64,000 bases of DNA from Axinella damicornis. Lineage: Eukaryota; Porifera; Demospongiae; Axinellida; Axinellidae. A program made the position numbers and the translations under genes. The number at the start of each line of letters is the position of its first letter. Position 1 is the stretch's first letter. The notes below the pieces were generated by a model. That model was not told the DNA's origin, ran no database searches, and was given only the letters and a program-made list of their open reading frames with translations. This document shows, in pieces, positions 11,142 to 21,795 of the stretch. The DNA lies in NCBI GenBank assembly GCA_963931865.1, contig OZ007508.1:5536166-5600165 (forward strand), in the 5' to 3' direction.

Positions 11142-12826
11142 ATGTACAGTACCTCCTTCAGTGCTGCAGCTGTATTGCTGCTTTGTTCATGCGTTGCTAG
11201 TGTACTAGCAGGATCTGATCCCCCGCGGTGTAGACGATCTACAGATTCACCTGGACCCGACGTCAGTACGATTCAAGGCCCTGACTGTTTTGAAGTGAAT
11301 GGAGATAGAGAACTGGCTGTTCCCAGTGATAAGTAAGCACATCAGTACAGTTTAATGCATGTGGATAATATGATAGAACAGTAGATTTTCTTTGAAATAT
11401 GTCCAGGGAGATATCATTTAGAGCAGATAATTATGTATAGTCATTATATGTTAATGTGGTTTTAACATGATGTGTCCACTGTTCTCCCTAACTAGTGCCA
11501 ACGAATTATCATCACACTTCATGAATTAACACAAGTCTGTGATGTCCACATGCATACACGCAGCGAATTCATATGCTACAGAACATGCATTGATGAAAGG
11601 GCTGATGAGTGTGAGGCGTGTTTAGTCCGACAATGGTCTCTGGAGATCATAGCACCCAGATCAGAAGAAGAAAAGCAAGAGATGTTCAATGGGAGGGCCA
11701 TTTTCTCTCCCAGGTTTCCTACGATGACGGTGACCTATAGACCAAGTACTCAGTGCGGGTAAATCTTTAATGCAAACCACGGCTTATGTATAACATTGAT
11801 TAATTTACTGGAGCTGCTGCTAAGCCCTGTCTTCTATATATAGACCTATCAATGCATGGCAAATTTAGCCATGCTACAATTATTTGTTGTACTGGTTGAG
11901 AGACATAGCTAGCTGAATTTAGAATCATGACGTGCTAATGGGCAGGTAGCAAAATTCAAAGTTCAACAAATTTTGGTTGCAATATTATGATCAGACTGCA
12001 GCTGGACTCATCTTCATCAGGCCAAACAACACAGTCAGGCCCTGATCAAAGTTGAAAATATGACATACTCATGTTCAATACACAGTGTCAGTCAATTTGC
12101 ACTTATTAATCACATAACAATTATGTGTATAAATCTATTCATACTCATGAAACTGATTCGCAGGCCTAATCTCATTTTTCAGGTACAGGGTACAATGCAA
12201 AACTGGACAGTTGCTGCACTACATCATAACAGACCATGATCTACAAGGACCCCAAATGGTCCAGGATGAATCTCGCTGTGTCGACTCTCTCAGTAAGTAT
12301 CTGCTCTTTTTACTCCAGTATTACCAAGGGCGCATCGAGCCGCCGAAGGCGGCTCGATGCGCCCTTGGTATTACACATGAAATCTGCTATGTAGAACATA
12401 TATACATGGTATGACCTACATAGCTTGGTGTTGTCAAATTGATTGGGGAGGATTAGGATGGGGGGGGGGGTCCGAGCGTTTCAAATGGATTGTTCTGATT
12501 TCACTGTATGAGTAGCCTCGTTCCCAGGCCCCGTCCAGCTTTTCATCGCTTGCAGAAAGCGGCATGCGGGCCTGGGAACGATCTACTGTGTGAGGTACTT
12601 AGATGATATCTCAAGTTTGAGTGCATTAGCTCATTAACTGGGTACAGGACTTATGAGCTAGTGAAATGTGTCCATTTCAGGGGCAAAAGATGCATTCCGT
12701 ATGGGAAATGGACAAACTTCACGTAACTCGGGAAAACAACACGCTAATGAACTCAAACTTGATACGTATCTCATACAGTGTATTCCAGGTGAAAATCAGG
12801 TTAATCCAGCAACGTTGATTAATTAG
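11142..12826 (+). CDS. S1: small secreted cysteine-rich protein
   Basis: The four-exon model is 11142-11332, 11564-11758, 12183-12292 and 12681-12826, with phases 2, 2, 1 and stop TAG (12824-12826), giving about 213 residues. Exon 1 encodes a clear signal peptide (MYSTSFSAAAVLLLCS, then SVLAGS). The mature part carries several cysteines (DCFEV, FICYRTCIDERADECEACLV, TQCGYRVQCKTG, SRCVDS). No transmembrane helix or known domain is recognised. A dibasic RRST follows the signal region. The acceptor at 11564 was chosen because it restores frame and is conserved in S2; the last exon is least certain. The gene sits 3 kb behind gene A in the same orientation, so co-inheritance with the receptor is expected. 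A ligand role would be speculation. Confidence 0.55.
12322..12370. repeat. Perfect 23-bp palindrome with 3-base loop
   Basis: Arms TACCAAGGGCGCATCGAGCC(GCC) and the exact complement are separated by GAA. It is GC-rich compared with its surroundings and lies in the last intron of S1. It forms a strong hairpin in either strand and could be a tiny MITE. Confidence 0.85.
12513..12582. repeat. TIR miniature element, CCTCGTTCCCAG family
   Basis: TAGCCTCGTTCCCAGGCCCC pairs with GGGCCTGGGAACGA. The centre (AGCTTTTCATCGCTTGCAGA) differs from the other copies. It lies in the last intron of S1. Confidence 0.75.
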
Positions 12827-13614
12827 TACACAGGAAGTGACATCATGTGGTAAATGGTCCATTAGGCCTATAGGGTTGATAGCTAGACCATAACAAATTA
12901 CATTTTGTTTACGTACAAGGTTTGTGGAGTGCCTTTGGAGTTCACTAATCACATCCCAAACTTGATTCAAAGAGTGTGTAGACACATCAGCATGCAGAAA
13001 GGGATTTATGAATTATGGTACAACATTCTGATACATACCCAGGTATAATTCGCAATGCAGCACATTACAGTTCACTATCCAGTCATAGATATGTGTCAGA
13101 GGTCTCGCCTCCTTCACTGCATCTGTGTGAGTCTGGCATAGCTCCTTACACTGACACTCCATCAGCCTTGTGTGATAGCATCTCTGGCAAGCACATCTAG
13201 TCCATACATAGTATGAAGGTCGACTAGTCGAGTCCCGCCCACCAAACACCGACTTCAGCTGGTCACACAGTACAAAGTGCACAACAAGATCTACAAACTG
13301 AGATTCCTCTTCTAGTACCTCGGATCAGTAGCGGAAGAGCCTTTGCTGTCAGAACTGCCTGCACATTCTCAGGTGTGCCTGGGAGGACAGACAATGGAAG
13401 AGAAGTAACTAGCCGTAGACATATATACAGATATGCCTTCCTGTCATTCCTATGGAGTCAGTACCTGCAGAGACACATGTACAAAGATCGAGGTAGCTTG
13501 TGGAGCCAAGCACAAGGCCATAGCACCTACCATGGGCAAAGCTTCCCAGAGTTATAGCTGCTTCTGAGATGAGGTCTGTACTGGAGTGCTCCTCTATTAG
13601 ACTCACAAGCCTGT

Positions 13615-13842
13615 TGGGAGGGAGGGTGGGAGGGAGGGGAGGATGGATGGGAGGGAAGGGAGGAAGAGGGAGGGAGGGAGGGAAGGGAGGGGGGAGGGAG
13701 GGAAGAGAGGGGGGAGGGAGGGAAGGGAGGAGAGGGAGGGAGGGTGGGTGGGAGGGAGGGAGGGAAGGAGGGAGGAGGGAGGGAGGGAGGGAAGGAGGGA
13801 GGAGGGAGGGAGCGAGGGAGGGAGGGAGGGAGGGGAGGGAGA
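13615..13842. repeat. 230-bp polypurine (GGGA/GGAG)n tract
   Basis: The tract is almost uninterrupted G/A on the plus strand, so it is polypyrimidine on the minus strand. It ends at the acceptor of the third ARMC8-like exon (13610), forming an extreme polypyrimidine tract. Long serine/proline or glycine/glutamate ORFs here are repeat artefacts. Confidence 0.9.
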
Positions 13843-14189
13843 TGGTTTCCCAAATGTTGGCACTTATCACACATGCAGTGTTCCATGCCCTATTAAAGTA
13901 ACACCACTCGTCCACCTCCCGCCCAGTATGCCCCACCAACCTCGGTATTACTCCCAGGAGCATGAACGATGACTTCTTGGTCTGGTTTCCAATGATGGCA
14001 TTCTTGATCCTCCTGCACAAGAGAATCAATCTTGGCATGAATATGCTGCTCACATGGCATCATACTAACTCCATGCAGTCACACATACAGATCTCCAAGT
14101 TTGAGAGCAAAGAACCGCTTTCCGATAACTTCAAAGCTGAACCAACGTAAGCAGTGGGACATTATGTGTAGATCCACATACTCCTACAG

Positions 14190-14269
14190 TAGCCTCGTTC
14201 CCAGTACGAAAAGTGTGGATTTCGTATTGCAAGCGACAAAAGCTGCGGTGGAGGCCTTGGAACGAGGCT
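14190..14269. repeat. TIR miniature element, CCTCGTTCCCAG family
   Basis: TAGCCTCGTTCCCAGTACGA is matched by CCTTGGAACGAGGCT. The internal part is partly palindromic (AAAGTGTGGATTTCG). It lies upstream (minus-strand sense: inside intron 1) of the ARMC8-like fragment. Confidence 0.7.
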
Positions 14270-14648
14270 CTCCTACAGTACAACCTCACTATTCTGGACA
14301 CCTTGGGACAATCGAAATGTGGTAGCCTCAGACTATGAAAGTGCAGTTTGGGATATGGGGAGTGTCCCAGGGGGGGTAGGACAAGATCATCTGCGCTGTC
14401 ATTTTGCATGATGTAATGCAAAGTCATCATACTGATTTTCCCAATTAAGATATCACTGTATCTGAAGAACACATGAATACTACAAGGTATTGAACCTCTT
14501 TGATGAGAAGGGTTCTGCTGACCAAGGAGCATACGAGCTGCCCATGGCTACTACGGCTCACACACTCCTGGCTGACCTTAATTATGGAGGTGAGTCTCTT
14601 CTGCTGGTCTTGTGCAAATAGCCCATCCACCAGAGCCTGCGTGTTCTC

Positions 14649-15456
14649 CTGTGGGAAGATTGTACATGTACACTTCATGACTCTGCATGCTAGCTAACAT
14701 GGACACGGATACCAAGGACTCTGGAAGTGCACTAGCTACATGGAGGATTATTGACCCAGACCCTTGCAAGAATAAAGAGGTCTGGCGAAACTAGCAAATG
14801 TTCCTGTGGGTGCTGAGTTAGCAGAATGTATCCAAATTCATGAGGTAAGCTGTTGGTGATGGTTATGAAGAAATTAACGGATCATCTGTATCCCGCACCC
14901 TAGCGCGAAGTACTTAGTATAACCGCCATTCTTTGAATACAGACCATCAACAGCCCCTTCTAGTCTGTGATGTTGTCAGATTGTGCAGGGGTCTTACCTC
15001 CAGGCGATTATACACATAGCATAGTACCTGTATAATGAAACAGCTTGACGTGAATAGAGCAGATCATAAGCTACACAGCGGTCCTTGTCCAGTTCAAATT
15101 TGTCCAGAGATACAAGTAGTATTCAGACCTTCGGAAGGTGGACCACACCACCAATTGCTCCAATTATAGATTTCTGGTAGAAAATTATTGGTTTAGTTTG
15201 GAATAACATCTCAGCTTTTACTGAACGGATTTTGATGAAAACGACCACCGTTTGGCTCCTCTCAACGAGCGTTTTGCGATGAGATTCATTGCAGCAATCC
15301 CTAAATTACTGTCTGACATTGCTACTTCTAACAGCCAGGGCCACTCCTCCGAGTTTTGTGGGACACTGTGTGCCCTAGGTAACGCTAAACGCTGTGTGTA
15401 AATGCCAAAATTACACTGTGGGGGGAGATTTCAACCTGGACCTCAAAGTCAGAGAG
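14649..15456. other. No recognisable gene
   Basis: Mixed low-complexity sequence between the ARMC8-like fragment and element E. Short ORFs show no motif. An upstream exon of the ARMC8-like fragment could lie here but was not identified. Confidence 0.4.
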
Positions 15457-16450
15457 TTAAGGTAGTAAACATGGGTACCGCGATCTCCGAAACCAAGTTG
15501 ATGGATAAATGGGCAGCATCAAAGCGTACACAAGTTTCAGCAATACTTTGCATCAAACTGCTCCCTCTGCTTGAAAATGCCCTAAAACTCAATTTTAAGG
15601 CCCTCTACGAAACTGAAAATTTGGACCCTCTCCAAGGCCCCACCCACACTCTGACCCCATCATCAATACACACACAAAACATGTACAGGCCCAAAAACTA
15701 CGGATGGATTTACCACCTGCTCTCCTCACTTGCAGGCTACAGCCCAAAACTCACTGCCACCCTCAAAAACAGAGGTTTGGCTACCCTAGGCTTTCAAAAA
15801 AAATTCCACGCACACCAACTAAAACCGACTGAAGCCAAGGGCACTCTTCAAAAGGTCAACCTACCCCCTGCAAAACTAGGGATGCTTTTCCACGTTCACC
15901 TCTCGGTTACAGAGTTTTGGCCACACATCTACTCCCTCTCACCAGCCCAGTCCAGCTACCAAACCAGCCAAATTCGCCCTAACACGAAAATGGGCGGGGC
16001 CTGTAATGCCGAAAGGTCAACTCTCTAGAGTACCTTGGCCAGGGAGCTGTCGGAGGCTGTTCACTTTCCAGGCTGTTCTTCGGCCACTTCAGCAGACCCA
16101 CAAACATTCCTGCTCACTCCACCTAGCTATTCACACTCAGATAGCCCATCGCCACATTCAATAAGCTAGAATAGCTTCTTACTTAAAAAAAAAAAGAAAA
16201 AAAAGAAAAAAAAAAAAAAAAAGAGTGTTCAAACAAATCTTCGCACGGCCACATCAGAGTACCGATTTGAAACTTGAAAGGGCCGCTAGCCGCATCAAAG
16301 AGAGAAGCCCCCCTTGTTTATTCCGTTGCCGCCATGGGAAAACGTAAACAGATGAATAACTCTAAATAACCGTATGCGAGTGACGTCATCTCATTAATTA
16401 TTCATGAGCAAAATTGCGTGATTTCGCCGATGCCGTGCTTCCTACCTTAA
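15457..16450 (+). mobile_element. TTAA-flanked TIR element E, copy 1
   Basis: The element begins TTAAGGTAGTAAACATGGGT and ends GTGCTTCCTACCTTAA, so both ends are TTAA plus a GGTAGGAA-type terminal repeat, as in piggyBac-like non-autonomous elements. It contains an A-rich tract (about 16182-16222). A 208-codon ORF starting just outside the element (15402-16028) is partly open in another copy at 58.4-58.9 kb but has no transposase motif. Copies are also at 51671-52550 (interrupted) and 57968-58901 (inverted). Confidence 0.65.
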
Positions 16451-17146
16451 GGTTCCGGGATACCCAAATGTAATTAACGTCTGATTAATTAAGTGGGCGT
16501 GGCTTCCTAGTTTTACAACTAATGTGGAGCTCGTTCTGGCTCACCCTAATAAGCAAGGCTCACGCACTATGAAATACAAGAGATGTACCGTTGGATGCTG
16601 CGGAGATCAGCGGTATAAGCGCTAGGGCACATGCACTGCGTGCAGTTATCGTACGACTCTGCTACAAGGATTTTTTGACGTCAAATTTTGCACATAGAAA
16701 GGGACATTCAGAGCACAAATCGTACTTTATCGAGACCTACCTTGCCGATAATGGTGACAGAGACCATAGTGAAAGCCCGGGGAGGTCTACCATGAGAGAT
16801 AGAATCGACGGAAGTCGAAAGTGGAAGTCACAGAGGTCAAACCGTCCCCCTTTCAGCACGTACTATTCACGGAAAGAGCCGACTATCGCTGTTCAGCTGT
16901 CTCTGGCACTGCAACAGGTACCTCACTTTCACTCGCGGTAACAGCGCACACCCTACACTGAACGGCAGCGAAGACGTTTGACGTCGAAAATCAGTGGCCA
17001 TCACGAACACGTCTTCACTATGGCAGGACAGCAGCTGCCTTGGTTAGGCGCATGCGTGCAGGAAGTCACGCCCATTTAATTGGCCTAATACAGGAAGTTA
17101 CGCCCACTTAATTACCTAATTATTTATTGGTATCCCGTAACCTTAA
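16447..17146. mobile_element. TTAA-flanked TIR element F, abutting E
   Basis: It opens TTAAGGTTCCGGGATACCCA and closes TGGTATCCCGTAACCTTAA, with about 60 bp of imperfect terminal repeat (AAGTGGGCGTGGCTTCC against GGAAGTTACGCCCACTT). It shares its left TTAA with the right end of E. Internal ORFs have no recognised domain. It contains TGACGTCA-like sites. A second copy at about 52553-54345 is split by a Mutator-like insertion. Confidence 0.6.
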
Positions 17147-17448
17147 GCAATAGCCTTGCATCACACATATAGCAATTATATAGCAACAGCTTAGGTATAG
17201 CCTCAAAATAGCAAGTCACTGTTACATGCTCCCTGTTCATGGCTGGATGAGGAGGACACCTGAAGCAACGATGCCGATTTCACCATGGCAGGCATCATTT
17301 AAAATTCGTGTTAATTACGCTGAGCGCAGTCGACAGGAATCGCCTATAACAATTGGAAGGAACAGTTCCTGAACATTCACTTGCTACTAGTACTATACAA
17401 ACCTCAAAACTTGGCATCTTCCTGGCGCTAGACTACCTGTAACTGCCC

Positions 17449-18135
17449 AGCCTCGTTCCCAGACCAAGAAAGAATTACCGTATGGCGCTTATATTTCGCG
17501 GGTCTAAATTTTCGCGCGAATTGCTCTTCGAGAACATTTCGTTGACAAAATTTCGCGAATTCGCGGTAAAACGCCACGCCCACAGAATGGGTGTGGTGTA
17601 ATATACTGCACTTGCGTGAAGACTCCCGTGCGCGCTGAACTCAACTAGCTACCACAGACCACTTCGTCGGTGCGTTGTATTCTGCGACACTCTCTTCCCC
17701 ACTTCGACACTCTCAGAGATCGTTTTCAGATACCTGCCTGAGCGTTTCGCCGGATAGAGCTGGCAGCTTCAGTATTGGCAGATATCGCACATGTCATGCA
17801 GGTGGTACCGTAAGCGCTCTACGGTACCTCTTGGGAGAACTCTCCATGTGGATCCGAAGCTTACACTTTACTTCGACTACTGTCCATCCTGTTGAAGTAC
17901 ACAAACAGAGCCATCAAGCTAGCCGTCGCGCGCGTACGTTGGAATACTGTCCACGTAGCTGTAGGCGCACAACACGTGTCAAAATTTTCGTTGAAATAAT
18001 TTCGCAAATGACCTGTAATTGAAATTCGCGAAAATTTAGACCCGCGAAATTTAAGCGCTATACGGTATGTGGACCCGAGATGGTAGCCCCGTTTTTCGTC
18101 TGCGCGCGCAGGGGGAGGAGCCTGGAACGAGGCTA
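17449..18135. mobile_element. Large CCTCGTTCCCAG-family copy carrying a nested element
   Basis: The left end AGCCTCGTTCCCAGACC and right end GGAGCCTGGAACGAGGCTA match the termini of the small elements. The bulk of the interior is a second TIR element at 17476-18067. Removing that leaves about 95 bp, the size of the other family members. Confidence 0.65.
17476..18067. mobile_element. 592-bp TIR element with 41-bp termini (nested)
   Basis: The left terminus TACCGTATGGCGCTTATATT continues to TTTTCGCG. The right terminus is its complement with two mismatches over 41 bp. Ends are TA, consistent with a TA target. The interior is CG-rich near the ends (TTTCGCG repeated). The 115-codon ORF inside is not recognised. 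Confidence 0.75.
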
Positions 18136-18148
18136 CCGAGATGGTGAC

Positions 18149-18182
18149 TAGACTCGTTCCCGAAGGCCTGGGAATGAGGCTA
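18149..18182. repeat. Short CCTCGTTCCC-family palindrome
   Basis: TAGACTCGTTCCCGAAGGCC and GGCCTGGGAATGAGGCTA pair imperfectly, 13 bp beyond the large copy. Confidence 0.6.
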
Positions 18183-18299
18183 GATGTTGCTTCTCGTTCC
18201 GGTTCCTTGAACTCGATTTCGTTTATATACGGAACGACTACGCACTTCGCCGAATAGCAACTCAAGCTCACTTTGGTCCAAGCTGCGGTGCCATACATC

Positions 18300-18960
18300 T
18301 GAAGGTATTTATCAGTTGTAGATTGTTACTGCATCAAATATTTTTCCCTTTGGTTTTATTGTAAGGTAAGCTGTAGAGCAGCTCTACTGCATCCTTTTGT
18401 CATTTTAGTTAACAATCGTCAATGCATATATGCATTTAACTATTGTTGAATGTTGCGCACTTCAAAATCGCCCAATAAGAAGGCACACGAAGTCATTTAG
18501 CTCTCTCATAGATTAGTTGGCTCACTGAAGTCAGAACATTCTTACGTATGTACATCTATTATGTTAAAGTCGGCCTTATCCAGTCCAATAAGAATCACTG
18601 GTGCACAAAGGATTTGCTTGCTGCCTGCATGATTGCAAATGCAGACATTTTGCCCCCATCTTATGTACTACACTGCCGAATGAAATGTTAAACTAACCAT
18701 TGCACAGTACTGCATGCATGTCAAATTGTCATAACCGGGAGGAGATGGTACGCTTTCAAACCACACCAGAGGGTAGGGAGGGCTCAGGGCTGTACGTTTA
18801 CTGAGATGACAGTGTATGCATTCACCTGGTATATATTATAGGTACTATTAGTCTTGTTCTGGGCATGAGATTAAGCCACTATGATTGTGTAGCTGCATGT
18901 ACATTACACAGAGTGTGCCGCATAATCAATCGATTTGTCACTAGCATCGTTATTCAAAAA
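18300..18960. repeat. Segmental duplicate of 54865-55290
   Basis: Shared landmarks in the same order include GTTGCGCACTTCAAA, TTAGCTCTCTCATAGA, CTGCCTGCATG with ATTGCAAATGCA, ACAAACCACACC-type sequence and GGTAGGGAGGGCT. This extends the receptor-linked duplication past the S gene. No coding content was seen. Confidence 0.6.
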
Positions 18961-19044
18961 TGAATTTGACAGCTGATGTCCTGCTGTAATGAAGTATGTC
19001 ATGAGGTAGTGAGCAGTTAGAAGACCCGAAAATAATTAATTTTG

Positions 19045-19537
19045 TTAACCCTTTAAGACCTAACGTTGCATATCTGCAACGTGAGACTTTCAGCTTCATG
19101 ATGTCACATCCGGCAATGTCCTTGGGAGATAGGTTCTGCGACAGCAGAAAGGGCGAGACAAGGGGAGGTGGGTGGGTGCACCCGGAGGGTGCAAACAGCA
19201 TGGCCGTGTCTGGACTCCGCGATAGAAAGGTCTTGGTCGGCACTGGGAGGGCCAATTCCGCCCTTTTTGCCATAAATGGACTTAGAAAGTAGCTGTCTTG
19301 CCTTGTTGGCCCTCCGTTTCCAGTGTTCATGGTCCGTTTTTTAGCTACGGCAGGTTGGCATTTCTCGGGAGGCTTGATTGCAAGCTCGTTAATTGGTGGG
19401 TGTGGTTAAGTCTTGTATATGCTTAGTATAGCTGAAATTACCTGTGTGAGCAGTTTCGAGCCCAGCAACGCCAGGGAACAGAAATGAGGGTAGATTGAAA
19501 ATGACCTAGAGAAAGAATTTGGGCCCTAAAGAGTTAA
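19045..19537. mobile_element. TTAA-flanked, CCCTTTA-ended element (piggyBac-like, non-autonomous)
   Basis: TTAA followed by CCCTTTAAGACC at the left, and GGGCCCTAAAGAG followed by TTAA at the right. Interior landmarks (GGTTCTGCG..AGCAGAAAGGG, GGGGAGGTGGGTGGGTGCAC, GGTTGGCATTTC) recur at 38395-38650 inside an intron of gene B, a truncated second copy. Confidence 0.6.
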
Positions 19538-19602
19538 ACTAGCCGAGAACATGGCATTAGTGGGGTAGCTGTGTACAGTGCATAAGTGCCATACACAAAT
19601 GG

Positions 19603-19607
19603 AAGGT

Positions 19608-19643
<36 letters not shown>
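19603..19643. repeat. Poly-G run of about 41
   Basis: Uninterrupted G tract; length is probably unstable. Confidence 0.9.
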
Positions 19644-19644
<1 letters not shown>

Positions 19645-20365
19645 ATATTCAGCATAGCCATACAATGCTTCCGTCACATCTAGTGCTTCCGATGGTGTGT
19701 CTTCAACAGTAGCTGGCAGTCTTCACACAGGAGATTTTATTTCGAATTGTTTGCTGGAATATTGTAACTAGCGTATGATGGCTACAGTGTGAGGTACTAT
19801 AAGGATGTTAAGTCTGCACCCTCCCTGCTTAGTAAGTTTGAAATTGGGGATGAACAAATGGTCAGACACACCCACTTGAATAGCTCCGGAAGTACTATCA
19901 AAGAAGTGGGAATAAGAAATGAAGGATGGCTATGCGGTACTATTTCCAATGAATTTCATTATGTTGTATGCCATTGCATAATCAGCTGTGTACTGAGTGC
20001 ATGTCACAAGACCGCGCACACGGTGTGCATTGCATGTTTGTGTCTTCATGTGTGCAATTGCCTAGCGTAGCACCGCACTATGGATTTTTTGTTTATGAAA
20101 TTTATTTAATGAAAATTCTGCTTAGATGCTAGGTACACAGATAGCAATTGCAAATATAAGTGTGCAACAAAACTAAGTAAACAGTACATGGTGACATATG
20201 ATATTTAAAGTGAGGTACAGTCACAGCAACAATAGGTAAATTATTCCATACGGATATAATAATGAATGTTTGTGAGTGCATAGGGAATGTTAATGATTAC
20301 ACTAACAATGATGGAGACGGGAGGCAATGTGCAGGGAAGTACTCAATAATATAGACCGAATAATT
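19644..20365. other. No recognisable gene
   Basis: AT-rich sequence with short unrelated ORFs. The right part probably belongs to the LINE relic that starts at 20366. Confidence 0.4.
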
Positions 20366-20566
20366 TTATAGGAAGGGAAGCTGGAAATATTCAAGCAGGT
20401 CCTGATAGTTAGCATGGAAGTTCCTTGAGCATATTCTCAGTGCAAATATTGGACTTTCTCCAAGTTGTCCATGCATTTTGCTAAGTGTGGGTTCCACACT
20501 TGAGCCCCATAGGTGTGATAGGTAGCGATGTGACTGATAATGAAATAGGGCCACCCTGCTACTCAA
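20366..20566 (-). pseudogene. LINE ORF2 C-terminal relic
   Basis: Minus-strand reading contains YLSHLWGSSVEPTLSKMHGQ, FALRICSRNFHANYQDLLEY and FQLPFL. This fits the conserved block of CR1/L2-type LINE proteins (VWdP..LE..Q.FALRI...Y..LL). It is about 66 codons long and flanked by stops. Confidence 0.5.
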
Positions 20567-21519
20567 CTTTACATAAAAGAGAATCTAGCACATATATGAC
20601 AACACCTCCACCATGCCTATTTCGGTCATGTCTGTGTATCTGGTAACCAGACAGCAGTTAACAGTTCATTGTCTGCGATGTCCTCAGATAGCCAAGCTTC
20701 AGCAATGCTGATTAGATCTAGCTTCTCTAGTTTGGGGTGCACTGTAATAGAGAATAGTGAGCTTGTTACAATTCTGTGTATACGTACACTGGACCTACGA
20801 GAGCAAACACCCTCCACGTCAGACTGCAGTTAGTTGTGGGCGCCCTCCATCCTTTGAGGGGGCTGTGATACTAAAGGGATAGCTACCGACATACTAGTGC
20901 TGGTGCGGATTGGGGACTAGCGGACAAAGTGGTTACCCTGGTTGCAGACAAGCTGGAGGTGGACATCATTTGGATTACATCATTTGGATCCCTTCTACTT
21001 GTGCTTACAGCCGTTAGAAGGGGTTCAGAGACTAATTGCATAAGGGCAACTTGAGAGGAAGCTGTGTGATCTTAGCTAACCACTAAACATCTCTGCTGCA
21101 ATCAAGGGCATGAAATTTCCATGACAACCAGTTGTAGCTAGTGACCTTGCAGGTGTTCCAAGATTGTCAGTGAGATGATCTGGGCCAGTTGCCTTTGCAG
21201 GTTGTCTTATGCAATTACCCTAACCCTTGAGTAAACCTCCACTGTCTCCAGCTTGTCTGCACCCAAGGTAACCAACCACTCTGTGGTTAAAACAACCAAT
21301 TAAGTTTTACAATGATGCATGCAGGCTCAAGCCTCCAAGAAGTCTGAACACTTATTGTTGGCCATTCCATTTGCAGCTGTTCTAGCTCTCGTCACCCCTG
21401 ACAACAAACCACCATTTCGTTACTCACTGGTCATTACGTGCCGTCTTGAACTTCCATTTGACCACTAGCCTAGCACATTGCCCTGCAGTCCCAGGATAAC
21501 CTCTTACTGTTTCTGAGAC
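20567..21519. other. No recognisable gene
   Basis: Unassigned sequence between LINE-type relics. It may be decayed retroelement interior, but no reverse-transcriptase core motif was found. Confidence 0.35.
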
Positions 21520-21795
21520 ATGCAGAATGGACACAGGAACGGGTCTGTTTGATGCAGCCAGTTACTGAAGCTTCTTTCGGCTCACTCTCACGCACCAGTG
21601 GGGATACCAGGACTGGCATTCTCCTTCGCAGAACAGTGCATCCTGGCCCTCGCTCGTGTCCGTAGCATCTTCAATATGCATGCAACATATGTCACAAACC
21701 ACGGAGGAAGCATTCTCTCTCTCTGGACTGTGTTCTCCAGTCGATTCTGCCTCCGCTTCCGCAATGGGCAATGTTTCTTTTGTCAAAGGGGTCAC
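21520..21795 (-). pseudogene. PHD-type zinc-finger relic, probably retroelement-derived
   Basis: The minus strand gives CDICCMHIEDA, GQDALFCEGECQSWYPHWCV and, after a frame break, DPFLCPFCMSQ. Together this is the Cys4-His-Cys3 order of a PHD finger of the type found in the first ORF or N-terminus of several invertebrate retrotransposons. An in-frame stop follows KKLQ, so the domain is split. A cellular PHD gene fragment is less likely given the absence of introns. Confidence 0.5.

Larger units (their letters stand above)
13319..14648 (-). pseudogene. ARMC8: ARMC8-like armadillo-repeat gene fragment
   Basis: Minus-strand exons 14577-14648, 13941-14002, 13531-13610 and 13319-13378 join in frame with GT-AG borders. 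They read ENTQALVDGLFAQDQQKRLT, NAIIGNQTKKSSFMLLGVIP, RLVSLIEEHSSTDLISEAA, ITLGSFAHG and TPENVQAVLTAKALPLLIRG. This parallels the N-terminal armadillo repeats of ARMC8, a CTLH/GID ubiquitin-ligase subunit, including the spacing of the VIGN, VPRL and LGS motifs. After the last exon the homologous continuation (VLEEESQFVDLVVHFVL) is one base out of frame, and the remaining ARMC8 repeats are not seen before S1. It is therefore probably a partial, dead duplicate. The family call is from memory of the protein; no search was run. Confidence 0.5.

Noticed and set aside
13409..14053. Long Ser/Pro-rich and Gly/Glu-rich ORFs on both strands
   Set aside because: They are translations of the polypurine/polypyrimidine tract. 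Only the short ARMC8-like ends are coding-like, and those are joined by splicing.
14131..14532. 133-codon minus-strand ORF
   Set aside because: It spans a MITE and intron sequence of the ARMC8-like fragment and has no motif of its own.
15402..16028. 208-codon ORF as a gene
   Set aside because: It starts outside element E, has no recognised domain, and is broken in the other copies. It is treated as a repeat-borne open frame.
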